From Silene noctiflora (taxonomy: Eukaryota; Streptophyta; Magnoliopsida; Caryophyllales; Caryophyllaceae): a DNA stretch of 22,584 nt. The notes below the pieces were generated by a model, which did not search any database, was not told the DNA's origin, and saw only the letters and a list, made by a program, of their open reading frames with translations. Positions 1-9,428 of this stretch are shown piece by piece. The DNA lies in NCBI GenBank assembly GCA_009801015.1, contig VHZZ01001250.1, positions 126,496 through 149,079 on the forward strand, written 5' to 3'. Position 1 is the stretch's first letter, and every line of letters starts with the position of its first letter. The translations under genes were made by a program, and so were the position numbers.

Positions 1-90
1 ATAGAACGGGTCCCAACGATCTCTCGATATGGCTAGGTCATCCTACTACACATGCTTTGCCTAATTCATTTCCGTACCTCTCGATTTATA

Positions 91-568
91 GAAACCGTGT
101 GCGGTTTAGCATTTAGCATGGTTGGGCAGCTGCTAGGATCTGGAAGCTTTGATGGAACTGTTAACATTTGGGATGTGGCTTGAGAAAACCCGAAGTGCAT
201 ACTTGATGAACTTGGCGCCCTGGCCCAGAAGCATAGGTCATTGAATGGGTCAAGTGGCTTCCGAGGGGACATCTGGTTTGGTGGGATCGAATGATTTCTC
301 TGTTTGGATGTGGAATGCCAATAAAGACCTCTATCTAAATGTCTTTACTGGTCATGCTAGTTGTGTGGACTTGTGAGGATTTTATCCCTAATGGTAATAT
401 ATCTTATTTACTCATCGATTCTTCTCTTGACTGTTCTCGTAATGAAGCGTTGTGTTTGAATCCTATGTTAATTCACGTTTAACAAGAAAAAAATATGCAT
501 TGGGTCAAATAATGTAACACCTAGGATTTGGAACCCAAAAAATGGTGAAAACATCCATGTTGTAGAAG
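91..568 (+). pseudogene. 5' part of a broken WD40 gene (AAMP-like), two exon remnants
   Basis: Translated piecewise, this resembles the plant angio-associated migratory cell protein family, a cytoplasmic WD40 beta-propeller. Exon remnant 1 (91-393) reads ETVCGLAFS, then GSFDGTVNIWDV, IEWVKWLPRGH, SVWMWNAN and CEDFIPNG, which are consecutive WD40 blades. It ends at a plausible GT donor (394-395). Remnant 2 (about 487-568) reads KICIGSN, PRIWNPKNGENIHVVEG and ends at a GT donor (569-570). Damage seen: a TGA right after NIWDV, a TAG before VIEWVKW, and frame changes before PGPEA, after RGHLV and near CVDCED. Introns are kept, so this is a duplicated or decayed gene and not a processed copy. The C-terminal exon lies at 15022-15240; the blades between are absent. 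The gene family is assigned from recalled consensus, so AAMP is likely but another WD40 family is possible. Confidence 0.72.
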
Positions 569-1092
569 GTACGCCATTGTCTTCTGTTGGTCATCATTTT
601 TATAAATCATGTTAAAAAGAAAAATTCAGGAAATTTTATTTTAAGTTTATGTTTCTAAAATCTATATGTCGTTCATGGTCCTTGTTGTGTAGACCTATTA
701 AACGAGTCATCTAGGCTAGGTTGAAGTCGATCAGTTTGGGATTTTTGTGTGCTGGTCATATCAGACTGTTGGGTTTCTCATGTTCGTGCGTGTAAGTGTT
801 GTTATCGTTTCATTTAAGGGTGAGGGTCATTTTTGGAACAACAACATTTTGATTAGATTAAGTCATTTAGTTTGTGGCTCATATTTTGGTTTGACTGATC
901 CGATATAGATGGGTTAGGTTACTGTTGCAATGGTAAAGCTTTGAGAATAGAGGTTCAGTTTAGAAACATTTTTCACAGTTCGGTTTTAGTTTTACCCCAA
1001 TGTAATCGAAACATCCTCATTATTAATTTCCCCTCGAAAAAAGCAGATCAGAAGGGCCAAATGAAGCATCACACACAATGACTTATAAAGGG
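569..1092 (+). other. Intron-like sequence of the broken WD40 gene
   Basis: AT-rich sequence without coding potential, between the GT donor at 569-570 and the target duplication of the large retrotransposon at 1093-1097. No remnant of the next expected WD40 blades could be found here. It continues logically at 9757, on the far side of the element. Confidence 0.4.
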
Positions 1093-1097
1093 GCATT
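1093..1097. repeat. Target-site duplication, left (GCATT)
   Basis: The pentamer directly precedes the left LTR and corresponds to GCGTT at 9752-9756, directly after the right LTR. One A/G difference is consistent with age. Five bp is the usual duplication for Ty3/gypsy integrases. Confidence 0.65.
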
Positions 1098-2243
1098 TGT
1101 TTAAGCTAAAAATTGACCAAATCTTATTAAATTGTTTATTGTGGATCAAAGTGATATATTCTTTTTAGCCTCGAAATAGGAGTTCATATATACGCGATTT
1201 GTAAGAAAATATGAAAGAAAATTAAGCGAAGATAACGATGAGAGCAATGACGGAAATAATGTAAAACGATTAAGACAGACGAAAATGGTGACTCGGAAAC
1301 CCGATATGGGAAAAACCGCGGGGGAGTCGGTATCCCGCCAATTCACTATATGAGAATGGAGTACAATTTGTAAGGGGTGAGCATAAATGAGTGGCTATGA
1401 TTTAATATGGGAGGTGTTTGAGTGCTAGCGTTGGACGGATGAATATTAAGAAGTGGTATTTATTCTAATGGATGATCTTGGTGTAAGTGGCTGCCTTAGA
1501 ATGGATGTGAGGATGTTCGATGCCCCCCTTTGTTGTATGTTGCCACTCCTTTTAAGCTAATCAAGAAACCCCAAAATATCTCACTCACTAACTCCACATG
1601 AGCTCACTTAGTTTGCACCTTATTTCGCTTGTTTGTTGATCATCTCCACGTATAACAAACTCCACATTTACCTCCCAACTTTTATTAATTTGCAGTTGGC
1701 TGCTTTAACTTCATACATTAGAGCATCTCCAACGGACAACTATAATATATTGTAGCTTGATTTGTCAATACGGTTTTTTAAGCTATTTTGCTCTTCGACT
1801 ACATACCGCTCTTTTGGCTACAACACTTTCTAGTTTTATGGGACCCACAATCAAATTTCCCTCCAATCATACACTTTACTTTTTTTTTTTTTTTTTTTTT
1901 TTAAAATCAAGCTACATGCTTAGTAGAGCTACAATGCTCATAATCTACATCAATTTTTCCTTACTCCAATGGTAAGCTACTTGTATTTTTATAAATTTCG
2001 TAAGCAAGTCCCTAAAGCAAACCATTGGAGATGCTCTTAGCCATTCACATGTGTTAATATTTATTTGTTGACTTTGTCATACATAACAACCAAGGCTTCT
2101 CCTTTAGCTTGACGTATGACCCGCCTTTGATCACTTCAACCAATTGACCCGATTTTCCAAGTTATTGATCCCCACTTCGTCTTGTTGTCCACTAATAGCA
2201 CGCCACGTGTCCGGTATAAATTAGGTAAAATTTAGCCATAATA
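1098..2243 (-). repeat. 3' LTR (left copy) of the Tat-type element, split by a MITE
   Basis: Aligns with 7015-7658 plus 9560-9751. Shared blocks include ATGACGGAAATAA, GGAAACCCG.TATGGGAAAAACCG, GTCGGTATCCCG, AATGAGTGGCTATGATTTAATATG and AATAGCACGCCACGTGTCC. It is interrupted at 1721-2036 by a MITE. In element orientation this is the 3' LTR, because the polypurine tract adjoins it at 2244. The last base pair that should be CA reads TA. Confidence 0.82.
1721..2036. mobile_element. MITE, PIF/Harbinger (Tourist-like), TTA target duplication
   Basis: Termini are GAGCATCTCCAACGG (1721-1735) and CCATTGGAGATGCTC (2022-2036), inverted repeats matching at 14 of 15 positions. TTA flanks both sides (1718-1720 and 2037-2039). 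The 316-bp length and lack of coding capacity fit a Tourist-like MITE, and a TTA target is the hallmark of the PIF/Harbinger superfamily. The paralogous LTR at 7621-7660 lacks the insert and reads CTAGCAATTCAC where this one reads TTA-MITE-TTAGCCATTCAC, giving an empty-site control. It contains a 22-bp T run at about 1880-1902. Confidence 0.88.
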
Positions 2244-2264
2244 ATTGCCTCCAATTTTCCTCCT
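2244..2264 (-). promoter_or_regulatory. Polypurine tract of the Tat-type element
   Basis: On the minus strand this reads AAGGAGGAAAATTGGAGG followed by CAAT and the 3' LTR. A purine-rich tract directly upstream of the 3' LTR primes plus-strand DNA synthesis in LTR elements. It sets the element's orientation together with the primer-binding site at the other end. Confidence 0.6.
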
Positions 2265-2699
2265 TGGCCTTAAGATGAGGAGTGAAATTAGTCCTCCAAG
2301 TTTTAGACGTTGTTGTCATTCATTGTGCTGGAACCTCTATTGCTATTCTACATGAAGAAGCTGTTGCTGCTACTCTGCTGGTGTTATTTTGTTGGAACAA
2401 GAAATATCTACTGGATATACTGGACATAGTTCTGAATCCCTGCTCTGCACCCAGAATTTTTGCGCCCCCCTACTCCTACTGGTTTGGAAATAAGGTCTTG
2501 TAGGTATCGAGGAGGAGTCTTGCTGGCAGATGCTTATGGGGGAGAGATTGACAAGTAGGCAAAGCTGCCTCCTTCAGGTTCCTCATGGCTCTCCACGGTT
2601 CTGCTTGTCTATATGTAGAGGTAAGTAGATGCTTTGTATGTATCAACCTGTAGATTCATGCTAGCAGACATTTCAAACAAGCGGACTCGAGGTAGGGTA

Positions 2700-2915
2700 G
2701 ATGATGGGGTCTAGCTGATGGACACTGATAGATTCTGGGTCCAACTAGTAGATGCTAATAGGCCAGTTTGTGGAAACTGGTGGATGCTGGGTCCAAGTGG
2801 TGGAAACTGATAAATGCTGGATGGAAGCTGATGGATGTTTGGTCCAGCTAGTAGATGATGAGTCCATGGCTAGTAAAAGCTCGTGGATGTTGGATCCAAC
2901 TAGGACCAGCCTCCT
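2700..2915. repeat. Degenerate tandem repeats in the element's 3' internal region
   Basis: Variants of GATGCTGGGTCCAAGTGGTGG / AGCTGATGGAT / CTAGTAGATG recur about every 40-50 bp, for example GATTCTGGGTCCAACTAGTAG, GATGCTGGGTCCAAG, GATGTTTGGTCCAGCTAGTAG and GATGTTGGATCCAACTAGG. The open frames across it on both strands follow from the repeat and are not taken as genes. Variable tandem repeats between coding region and 3' LTR are known for plant Tat/Ogre elements. Confidence 0.6.
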
Positions 2916-4677
2916 TCTGACCTTATTATCTCCTTCTAACCTTATTGTTCCGCATATGGTCGCCAAAGGTGATGTTGGTGGTGAGAACCTCGAGCAGAAC
3001 TTGCTCATGCAGTTAGAATGCAGGTGATACCTGAAAAATGATAGTAATACAATCTAGGTGTATACGATGACCTTTTGATATATGATCTAGCGATGTAGCC
3101 TATGTAGCGGTTAGACACGTTTTGAACTTTATATGTTGTGAATGAAACGTTTACCAATGTATCGTGAGAATGATCACGTTGGAGCGTGCGTTTAGATTGT
3201 ATTGCGAGTGTCGCGAGTAGCGTTCTATTGTTTGTATGTTTTGTTGTTTGTAGCGCGTGTGGCGCGTATTGTCACACATGCACTGTACGATTTATGTTGG
3301 GCATCATTGTTTGGTTGTTGGCTCTGGGATTTTTTTTTTCCCACTCCGTTAGAGGAGCCAGGCTTGCGTGGGTGCTTATGCAGCGCGAGAGGCTGGTTGT
3401 CCCGGTTGTAAGTGCTTATAGCCACTGACACACGCCTTCTGCATGCAGGAAATGCAAGCTCCACCAGATCAGTTTTGCAATTTTATTTGGAAAAGAGAAA
3501 TGCATTTAAGAGAACACTTTGTAGAGGATGTAAATTTGGGCAATTTTGCGTAAGACCTGAAAAAAACTGACATTTGACAAAGTGTGTGGAAAAATTTGAT
3601 TTTGATAAAGTTCTTTAAACATGAGTTGTTTAACATTAGCCATAACAATTTATTAAAATTTAGGAAGTGTTCAATACTAACAGAAATCAAATTCTTAAAA
3701 TCAGCGAATGCCTAAAAACAAGTTGCTTAAAACTAATAGAAATCAGACCTTTAAAATCAAAGAGTGCTTACAAACAAAACTTGGAACCTGACAGAGTTAC
3801 ATCTTGTAGACTGTGCACCAAAATATGTAGTACGTAGGCCATGTGCGACCCTATGAAATATATTTCAAGTATCATAAGTTCCTGCTGGCGAATTGTTGGG
3901 GAGGCTCCCCAACAATTCGCCCGCCGTGGAGGGCATGCAAAACAGCCTGACTTCTGCTTGCCTTTCTCCTACTTAGTTGTAACTTGCTATGTTGTGAGAA
4001 GGCTGCAGAGTGCCCCTGGTTCCTGCAGCTATTGTGTGGGAGTCTTTCATCCAGTTGTTTCCTCTTACCTGCTTGCTAGAGGACTACTCACCCTTGGATA
4101 CTGTTTGCTTTGGTAGCTTCAGAACACTGCAAGAATGTGGTAGTGGAGCATTCTGGTTACCGCATATATCCTGGATCCTCATGCTGTTTGGATTCATTAG
4201 TGGTTCGCCGACATGCACTACCCCCAGACCATGGATCTCTACCCTGAAAAGGATAACAATGCAAGATAACGAACAATCAAGTACTGAATTCCTCACTTCT
4301 TTGTTGGAACAGTAGAAAGTGTTCTCCCAAAGTATTATTCTAGTAGCAAAGTCATTTGATAGATCTGTCATATAGGAAGAGTGGCCTGTCCTGCACGCAT
4401 AGTGATATGTCGTGCGGCTGGGTAGTCTGACCTACACGCAGAAAGACTGGTCCTTCAAGCAGAATAATTTTTGCAGGAAGAACGACTTATTCTGCAAGAA
4501 TACTGACATATCCTGGACCTGAGTGACCCCTCCTACTAGAAGGTGATCTCTTGAGTGTCCTGCAAGAAATTTGTTGCTAGGGTTGACCGTTGGCGTTGCC
4601 AACGACCCTTCGACGCTCAAGTCACTAATTACTTTAAGTATAAAGAAAGTGGTGATGTTATGAAGTTACTAATTACC
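2916..4677 (-). other. Non-coding interior of the Tat-type element where pol is expected
   Basis: In element orientation this follows gag and should hold protease, RT, RNase H and integrase. I saw none of their motifs in either strand. It contains a two-copy direct repeat of 56-bp period (about 3676-3722 and 3732-3778, ACTAA[C/T]AGAAATCA...TTAAAATCA), a near-perfect palindrome at 3887-3921, and open frames up to 101 codons (4010-4315, plus) that resemble nothing I know. It could include a further unidentified insertion, since 3030-4640 varies in composition, but I found no boundaries. Confidence 0.4.
3887..3921. repeat. 35-bp near-perfect palindrome
   Basis: Arms GGCGAATTGTTGGGGAG (3887-3903) and CTCCCCAACAATTCGCC (3905-3921) are exact reverse complements of 17 bp around a single G. 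It would form a strong hairpin or cruciform. It sits in unassigned internal sequence of the Tat-type element; no loop, U-tract or transposon terminus explains it. Confidence 0.85.
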
Positions 4678-6426
4678 TCAGGTGTAACATATATGCCTAT
4701 GAATATGAGTCTTCTTCCAGTCTAAATTTTGCCATTGCTTTGGTTGTACATCCTCAAATGTCATGCACGGATATTTGGTCAGCTCCTTGTAGAGGCCTGA
4801 ATCTCGGTGGAGACCCTGATGGAAGACTTCTATAACTGTTGCTATATTGCACCCCGGGATCACTATTTTTTCTCTATTGAATCTATTCAAGAAATCACAT
4901 GTTGACTCCTCGAACTCTTGTACTATAAGATATAGGTCGCTCGTCTGCTTCTCTGGATTTTGGCTACTGGCAAACTGTTAGTTGAACGCATTGACTAGGT
5001 CTGCAAAGGAAGTTATGCTCCTGTTGGGTAGGCCAATGAACCACTGCAGGGCTGGTACATGCTTCTTTTAAGGGTCCTATAACGATTACCACCATCATTT
5101 TCTGGTTATAATGGTTGATGTGGTCCAGAGGATCTGCGGTGCCGCCATATAACGTCATGGCTAGTGCACGAATCCTTTGGGTACATTGATAAGAGCCAGG
5201 TCATCCACAAAGGAAGAGTCTGCATAGCTATCTCGAGCTATTTTCTCAAAGGGACGCGGTACACCTGGTATTTTGTTGATCATGTCCCTTATCTCCTAAA
5301 ATTGTTGTTCATCGTACTACCTACTCGTATATGAGGGTTAGGAATAGGAGGAAAGAAACCAAAGGGAGTACCTTCTGACCAGGCTCCTCAAGGGAATTGA
5401 CTACCAGGGTTGACGATGGATCCAGGCTATCATCCTGATGTCTGCTGGATGGAGGTTCCTGCAAAAGATTGGAAGTTAGTTCTAGGCAGACCGATAGACA
5501 AAGTATTACTTGATGTTTGTTGCAGTTTGGGCGACTTGTCGAACGACAAGGCTTCTAGTCCCCTAAGCGCGATGGCTCAACTTGTTCGCACTCCTCCAAG
5601 ATCTAGTCTGGTGACCAATTCTAGTGGAATTGGTCAAAATGATCCTCCACCGATGGCTGGTTCCACGACTCCAAGAGGTAATAAGCTGGATGCTAGTTTG
5701 GACTGGACCACTATTGTGATCTGGGCCCTGAGATCCTTGTTGTCATTCCTCCAGATTTCTACGGCCTGACACAGGGTGTCCATTCCTCTTATCACTACTT
5801 GCATTGGATCAGGTAGAGGAGGTCCAACAGTCTTGGGAATTCCTCCAGATGTTGCCTCTTGGATATGGGTCCTAATTAAGGTTTCGCTTCTGCTGGGGAT
5901 GCTTCCCTTGCCGGACCTTGAAAAGCTAGACGCTCCTGGCGCCTTTGGTACCTGATTCGTGGAGCCTATTTTACTGGACCTTGCCCCCATGTGATAGCAT
6001 GTGGTCTAAGTTGTCCTGCTCGTATTGATATTTTACCTCCCTCCTAGATGTCGACCAGACTTTTTGATCCTGCAATAGGGTTAAGGATAGGCGGAACAAT
6101 ACCAAAGATGTTACCTCCTGACGATATTCCTGTAGAGATATATTACTGAAATTGCGTGATAATGACTCCATATTGTCATTCTGATTCTTGCTGGTTGAAA
6201 TTCCTGTAGTAAGGAGAATTTTAGCTTGAATAGAACCATGAGATAAGGTGTTACTTGATGTATCCTGCAGTCTAATCAGCAAGGAAGTGTAATTGGGTGT
6301 TAGGCCACCATGATGCAGTCTGCTAACCAGCTCCTGAGGGGTTTGTCTATCTGGTCCTCTGCTTATAGCATATTGTCTCTTTGCATCTCTCTTCTGGATA
6401 GTGTGAGTCAGGTTGTGCATTTCCAT
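4678..6426 (-). pseudogene. Degenerate gag of the Tat/Ogre-type element
   Basis: Gag is the capsid protein that packages element RNA. Read on the minus strand with frame changes, the fragment has a low-complexity N-terminal part (6426-5971, then 5990-5634). The conserved retrotransposon gag domain then follows: PGVPRPFEKIARDSYADSSF and VPKGF at about 5275-5165, LYGGTADPLDHINHYNQKM just below 5160, ALQWFIGLPNRSITSFADL at about 5050-4990, FLNRFNREKIVIPGCN at about 4895-4845, and LYKELTKYPCMTFEDV. These match the motif order of Tat-lineage gag. At least one stop (after LVNAFN) and several frameshifts break it. The last frame stops at 4678-4680 and no pol follows. The N-terminal pieces are assigned mainly by position. 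Confidence 0.72.
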
Positions 6427-6628
6427 CTAGAGTACCTGCACGGCGTCTAGCGATCTATGATTCAAAGAATCTAGAGTTCCTGATCTGCCCCCGAGCTTGA
6501 GGCCTGGTTCCTCTAGATCTGCGCCCCTGTAGTAAACATTCCTACTTGTCCACCTTCTGCTGGTACACCTGCACCGGTATGCGTGCTGGCGGTTTCTGGT
6601 GGATTGATAATTCCCGCTCTGGTAGAGG

Positions 6629-6907
6629 CTGGTGGAACTCTGGGGGAATTCTAGCGACCAGATCTGCTGCAGGACTCTAGAGGAACTCTGGGGAGCAGAT
6701 CTACTGCTGAATTCTGGAGGAGATCTGGGAGAATTCTGGCGGCCAGATCTGCTGTAGGACTCTGGAAGAATTCTGGGGACAAGATCTACTGCAGGCCTTT
6801 GAAGGAATTCCGGGGACCAGATCTGCTGTAGGACTTCTGGAGGAATTTCGAAGACTGGATCTGCTGCAAGCCTTCGGAGGAATTCTTGGGACCATATCTG
6901 TAGGCCC
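6629..6907. repeat. Tandem repeat, about 36-50 bp unit, seven copies
   Basis: The unit is approximately GGAGGAATTCTGGGGACCAG then ATCTGCTG.AGGACT(C)T. About seven diverged copies run without gaps, some with small indels. The cores GAATTCTGG and AGATCTGCTG are best conserved. In element orientation the array lies upstream of the gag remnant, between the primer-binding site and the first gag-like frame. An open frame on the minus strand (6701-6895) merely translates the repeat, giving a recurring PxIPxKACSRS peptide. Confidence 0.75.
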
Positions 6908-6993
6908 TATGAATAATGATTGGATTTAGTAGATATGGAAATAGAAGATCGGCTCGATATGATGATAACTTGACTATAGAAATCGATCACCAT

Positions 6994-7011
6994 GCCCTAC
7001 GGTGGGCACCA
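6994..7011 (-). promoter_or_regulatory. Primer-binding site, tRNA-Lys type
   Basis: The plus strand reads GCCCTACGGTGGGCACCA. From recalled plant tRNA-Lys(CUU), the mature 3' end is GCCCCACGGTGGGCGCCA, giving 16 of 18 matches. Read on the minus strand it is TGGTGCCCACCGTAGGGC, three bases after the LTR end (7015). This fixes the element as minus-oriented. Confidence 0.75.
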
Positions 7012-7093
7012 AACTGTTTTATCCAAAAATTGATCAAATCTTATCAAATCGTTTATGGTGGATCAAAGTGATCTATTCTTTTTAACCTCGAAA

Positions 7094-7115
7094 GGGGGGG
7101 GGGGGGGGGGGGGGG
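7094..7115. repeat. Poly-G tract, 22 G
   Basis: Uninterrupted run of 22 G. The paralogous position in the left LTR (about 1170-1183) reads CTCGAAATAGGAGTTCAT with no run, so the tract arose after the LTRs diverged or is an assembly or sequencing error. Confidence 0.8.
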
Positions 7116-7692
7116 AATTCATACGCGATTTGTAAAAAAATATGAATAAAATGAAGCGAGGATAACGATGAGAAACAATGACGGAAATAAAATAAAATGA
7201 TAAAGACACACGAAAATGGTGACGCGGAAACCCGGTATGGGAAAAACCGAGGGGGGAGTCGGTATCCCGTCAATTCTCTATTTGAAAATGGAGTAAAATT
7301 TGTAAGGGGTGATCATAAATGAGTGGCTATGATTTAATATGAGAGGTGTTTGAATGCTTGTGTTGGACGGATGAATATTAGTAAGTGGTATTTATTCTAA
7401 TGGATGATCTTGGTGTAAGTGGCTGCCTTAAAATGGATGTGATGATGATTGATGCCCCCTTTTCTGTATGTTGCCACTCCTTTTATAGCTAAGAAACCCC
7501 AAAATATCCCACTCACTAACTCCAAATGAGCTCACTTAGTTTCCACCTTATTTAGCTTGGTTGTTAACCATATCCGCGTATAACAAACTCCACATTTACC
7601 TCCGAACTCCTATTAATTTGCAGCTGGCTGCTTTAACTTCATCCACTAGCAATTCACGTGTGTTGAAGTGTGTCGATCCGAAATACTCAAGA

Positions 7693-7712
7693 GGGGGGGG
7701 GGGGGGGGGGGG
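7693..7712. repeat. Poly-G tract, 20 G
   Basis: Uninterrupted run of 20 G, 29 bp inside the solo LTR. It is the second such run within 600 bp. Long G runs are rare in plant DNA, so a technical origin is possible. Confidence 0.8.
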
Positions 7713-8282
7713 ATTGAGTATAATAAAGAATGCGCACTTTTTCGATTGTCCGTATATAGCGTGTAAGTCAATAGATTATTCGAAGTTTATGGATTAAACT
7801 CGACTAATCAACTAACGTTGCAAAACGTAAAGAAACAAACCAAAGAAAGAATGCAAGAGAAACTTAGGTTTTTGAAGTGGTTCAGTTTCACAANTCGAAA
7901 CCTACGTCCACTATTCTTGATTAATTATTTTAGTACCTTTCTACGGATTACAAAATAACTAACCCACTCGTATAACTAACTCTAGTTGTAACTCAAACAG
8001 TATCGTTAAATACTCGACTATCTTAAGTTAATATGAAAGTGCATGATTGTTCTTCTAATGTTCATAATTTGAACGAGTAAGAAACAATATAAAAACGCTA
8101 TTATCTTATAACGATTTAATTAGAAGTAAGTGCAATAAAATGAAGAACACGACTTTTCAAAAGATTTAAATTGTAAAAGAAAACTAATCACTTTGTTTTG
8201 TTTGCAAAGGATTTCTTAGTTAAAAAGATTGAAAATTATATTTAATGTAATGAATTAGTATAGTATTCATAGTAGAGAGGAA

Positions 8283-8610
8283 GATCTAAGTTTTGATCTT
8301 TAAAACCCTAGATGGCCGTGTAGCATGTAAGGCAAGGAAAAGATCTATTCTCTTTATTTAATCTAGTAATATCTTGGTAAAAGATATAAAATATATATAA
8401 GGAGATAAGATATCTCTAACAAACATTTATCTAAGATCTTTACCTTGAAACCCTTGATATGGTAAGGATTTCGTGTGTAGTATATGGCAAGAAGGACATC
8501 CAACCTTATTATTTAATCTAATAATATCTTTGGAAAAGATATAGAATAAATTTAGATAATCATAAAGAGATAAAATATCTCTAATAATAATAATCTTATT
8601 TAAATTTACC
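8283..8610. repeat. Two-copy direct repeat inside the solo LTR
   Basis: Blocks 8283-8440 and 8443-8610 share the order GATCTTTA, AAACCCT.GAT, GTGTAG, ATGGCAAG/AAGGCAAGG, TATTTAATCTA.TAATATCTT.GG, AAAAGATATA, GAGATAA.ATATCTCTAA. This is an ancient internal duplication of about 165 bp. Confidence 0.6.
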
Positions 8611-8948
8611 CTAATCTTTACTTGCGCAAGGAGTTTTACACGAGTGATAGGCGACTCATATGCCCACCTCCTTATGTGTAAAACCCTAGTTAAGATATTA
8701 GGTTAGATAAATTAGGGCTTAGACATGAATAATTAGAAAACCTTAGTTAGCCATCAAAGAGCAACTCATAAGTTGTTACATAAGTTGACTAATCTTTATG
8801 GTTAACCATCTATTCATATCTTAATTTAAGTTCAAGCCACAATCTACTATAAATAAGTTTTTCATTCAAAAGATTTTAAAGTAAGATTTGAAAACTATTT
8901 TTAAAATACTTTAAAAACACAAGTCGTGCCAATTTAATTTGCAGCTCA

Positions 8949-9428
8949 AAGTTATAGTCAAATAGCTATAACCTTAAGTCTAGTTGAGCAAAGTTATAGC
9001 TAAAACACCTATAACTTTACTAACCAAAATTAATTCTTCAAATACCGTTATAAGACGAAAACCTATGCTATCTAATCTTCATGTAGATCTTCAATGTAGG
9101 ATTCTTCTCTTGAATTCAAATGGGAGCTGTTCTCTTGAGCTTCACTTGATCATTACTTGAGATAAGATTGATCTTCAAACATGATCTTCAATCGTGCTAC
9201 TTGATCAACTTAACCATATAGTCTTCTTTAACATGAGCTTGATCATTAAGTATCTTTACTTAGGAGCTTTGAGTTTGATCATAAGGTTCACTTTGATTCA
9301 CTTTGATTCACTTGAAACTTGTTCTTTACACTCTGTCAAAAGCTCAATTGATGTTGAAGTTGTAGCTAAACCCACTATAATTTTACTGCACAAATCTCTG
9401 AAGTTATAGCTAAAACAGCTATGACTTT
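8949..9428. repeat. Four copies of a 28-bp imperfect hairpin motif in the solo LTR
   Basis: AAGTTATAGCTAAAACACCTATAACTTT (8991-9018) recurs with changes at 8949-8975, 9357-9384 and 9401-9428. The pairs are spaced about 42 and 44 bp. Each copy is an imperfect inverted repeat (AAGTTATAG ... CTATAACTT). Function unknown; such motifs can be promoter or termination elements in LTRs. Confidence 0.6.

Noticed and set aside
3841..4315. Open frames of 91 and 101 codons on the plus strand as possible captured host gene
   Set aside because: They overlap in different frames, begin at internal ATGs near a palindrome, match no family I know and have no supporting splice or promoter context.
4563..4612. 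Short hairpin CGTTGGC-GTT-GCCAACG as a terminator or RNA gene
   Set aside because: Seven-bp stem only, no U-tract or gene context; below what I would call structure.
7081..7273. 63-codon minus-strand frame ending in polyproline
   Set aside because: The proline run is just the translated poly-G tract inside the LTR.
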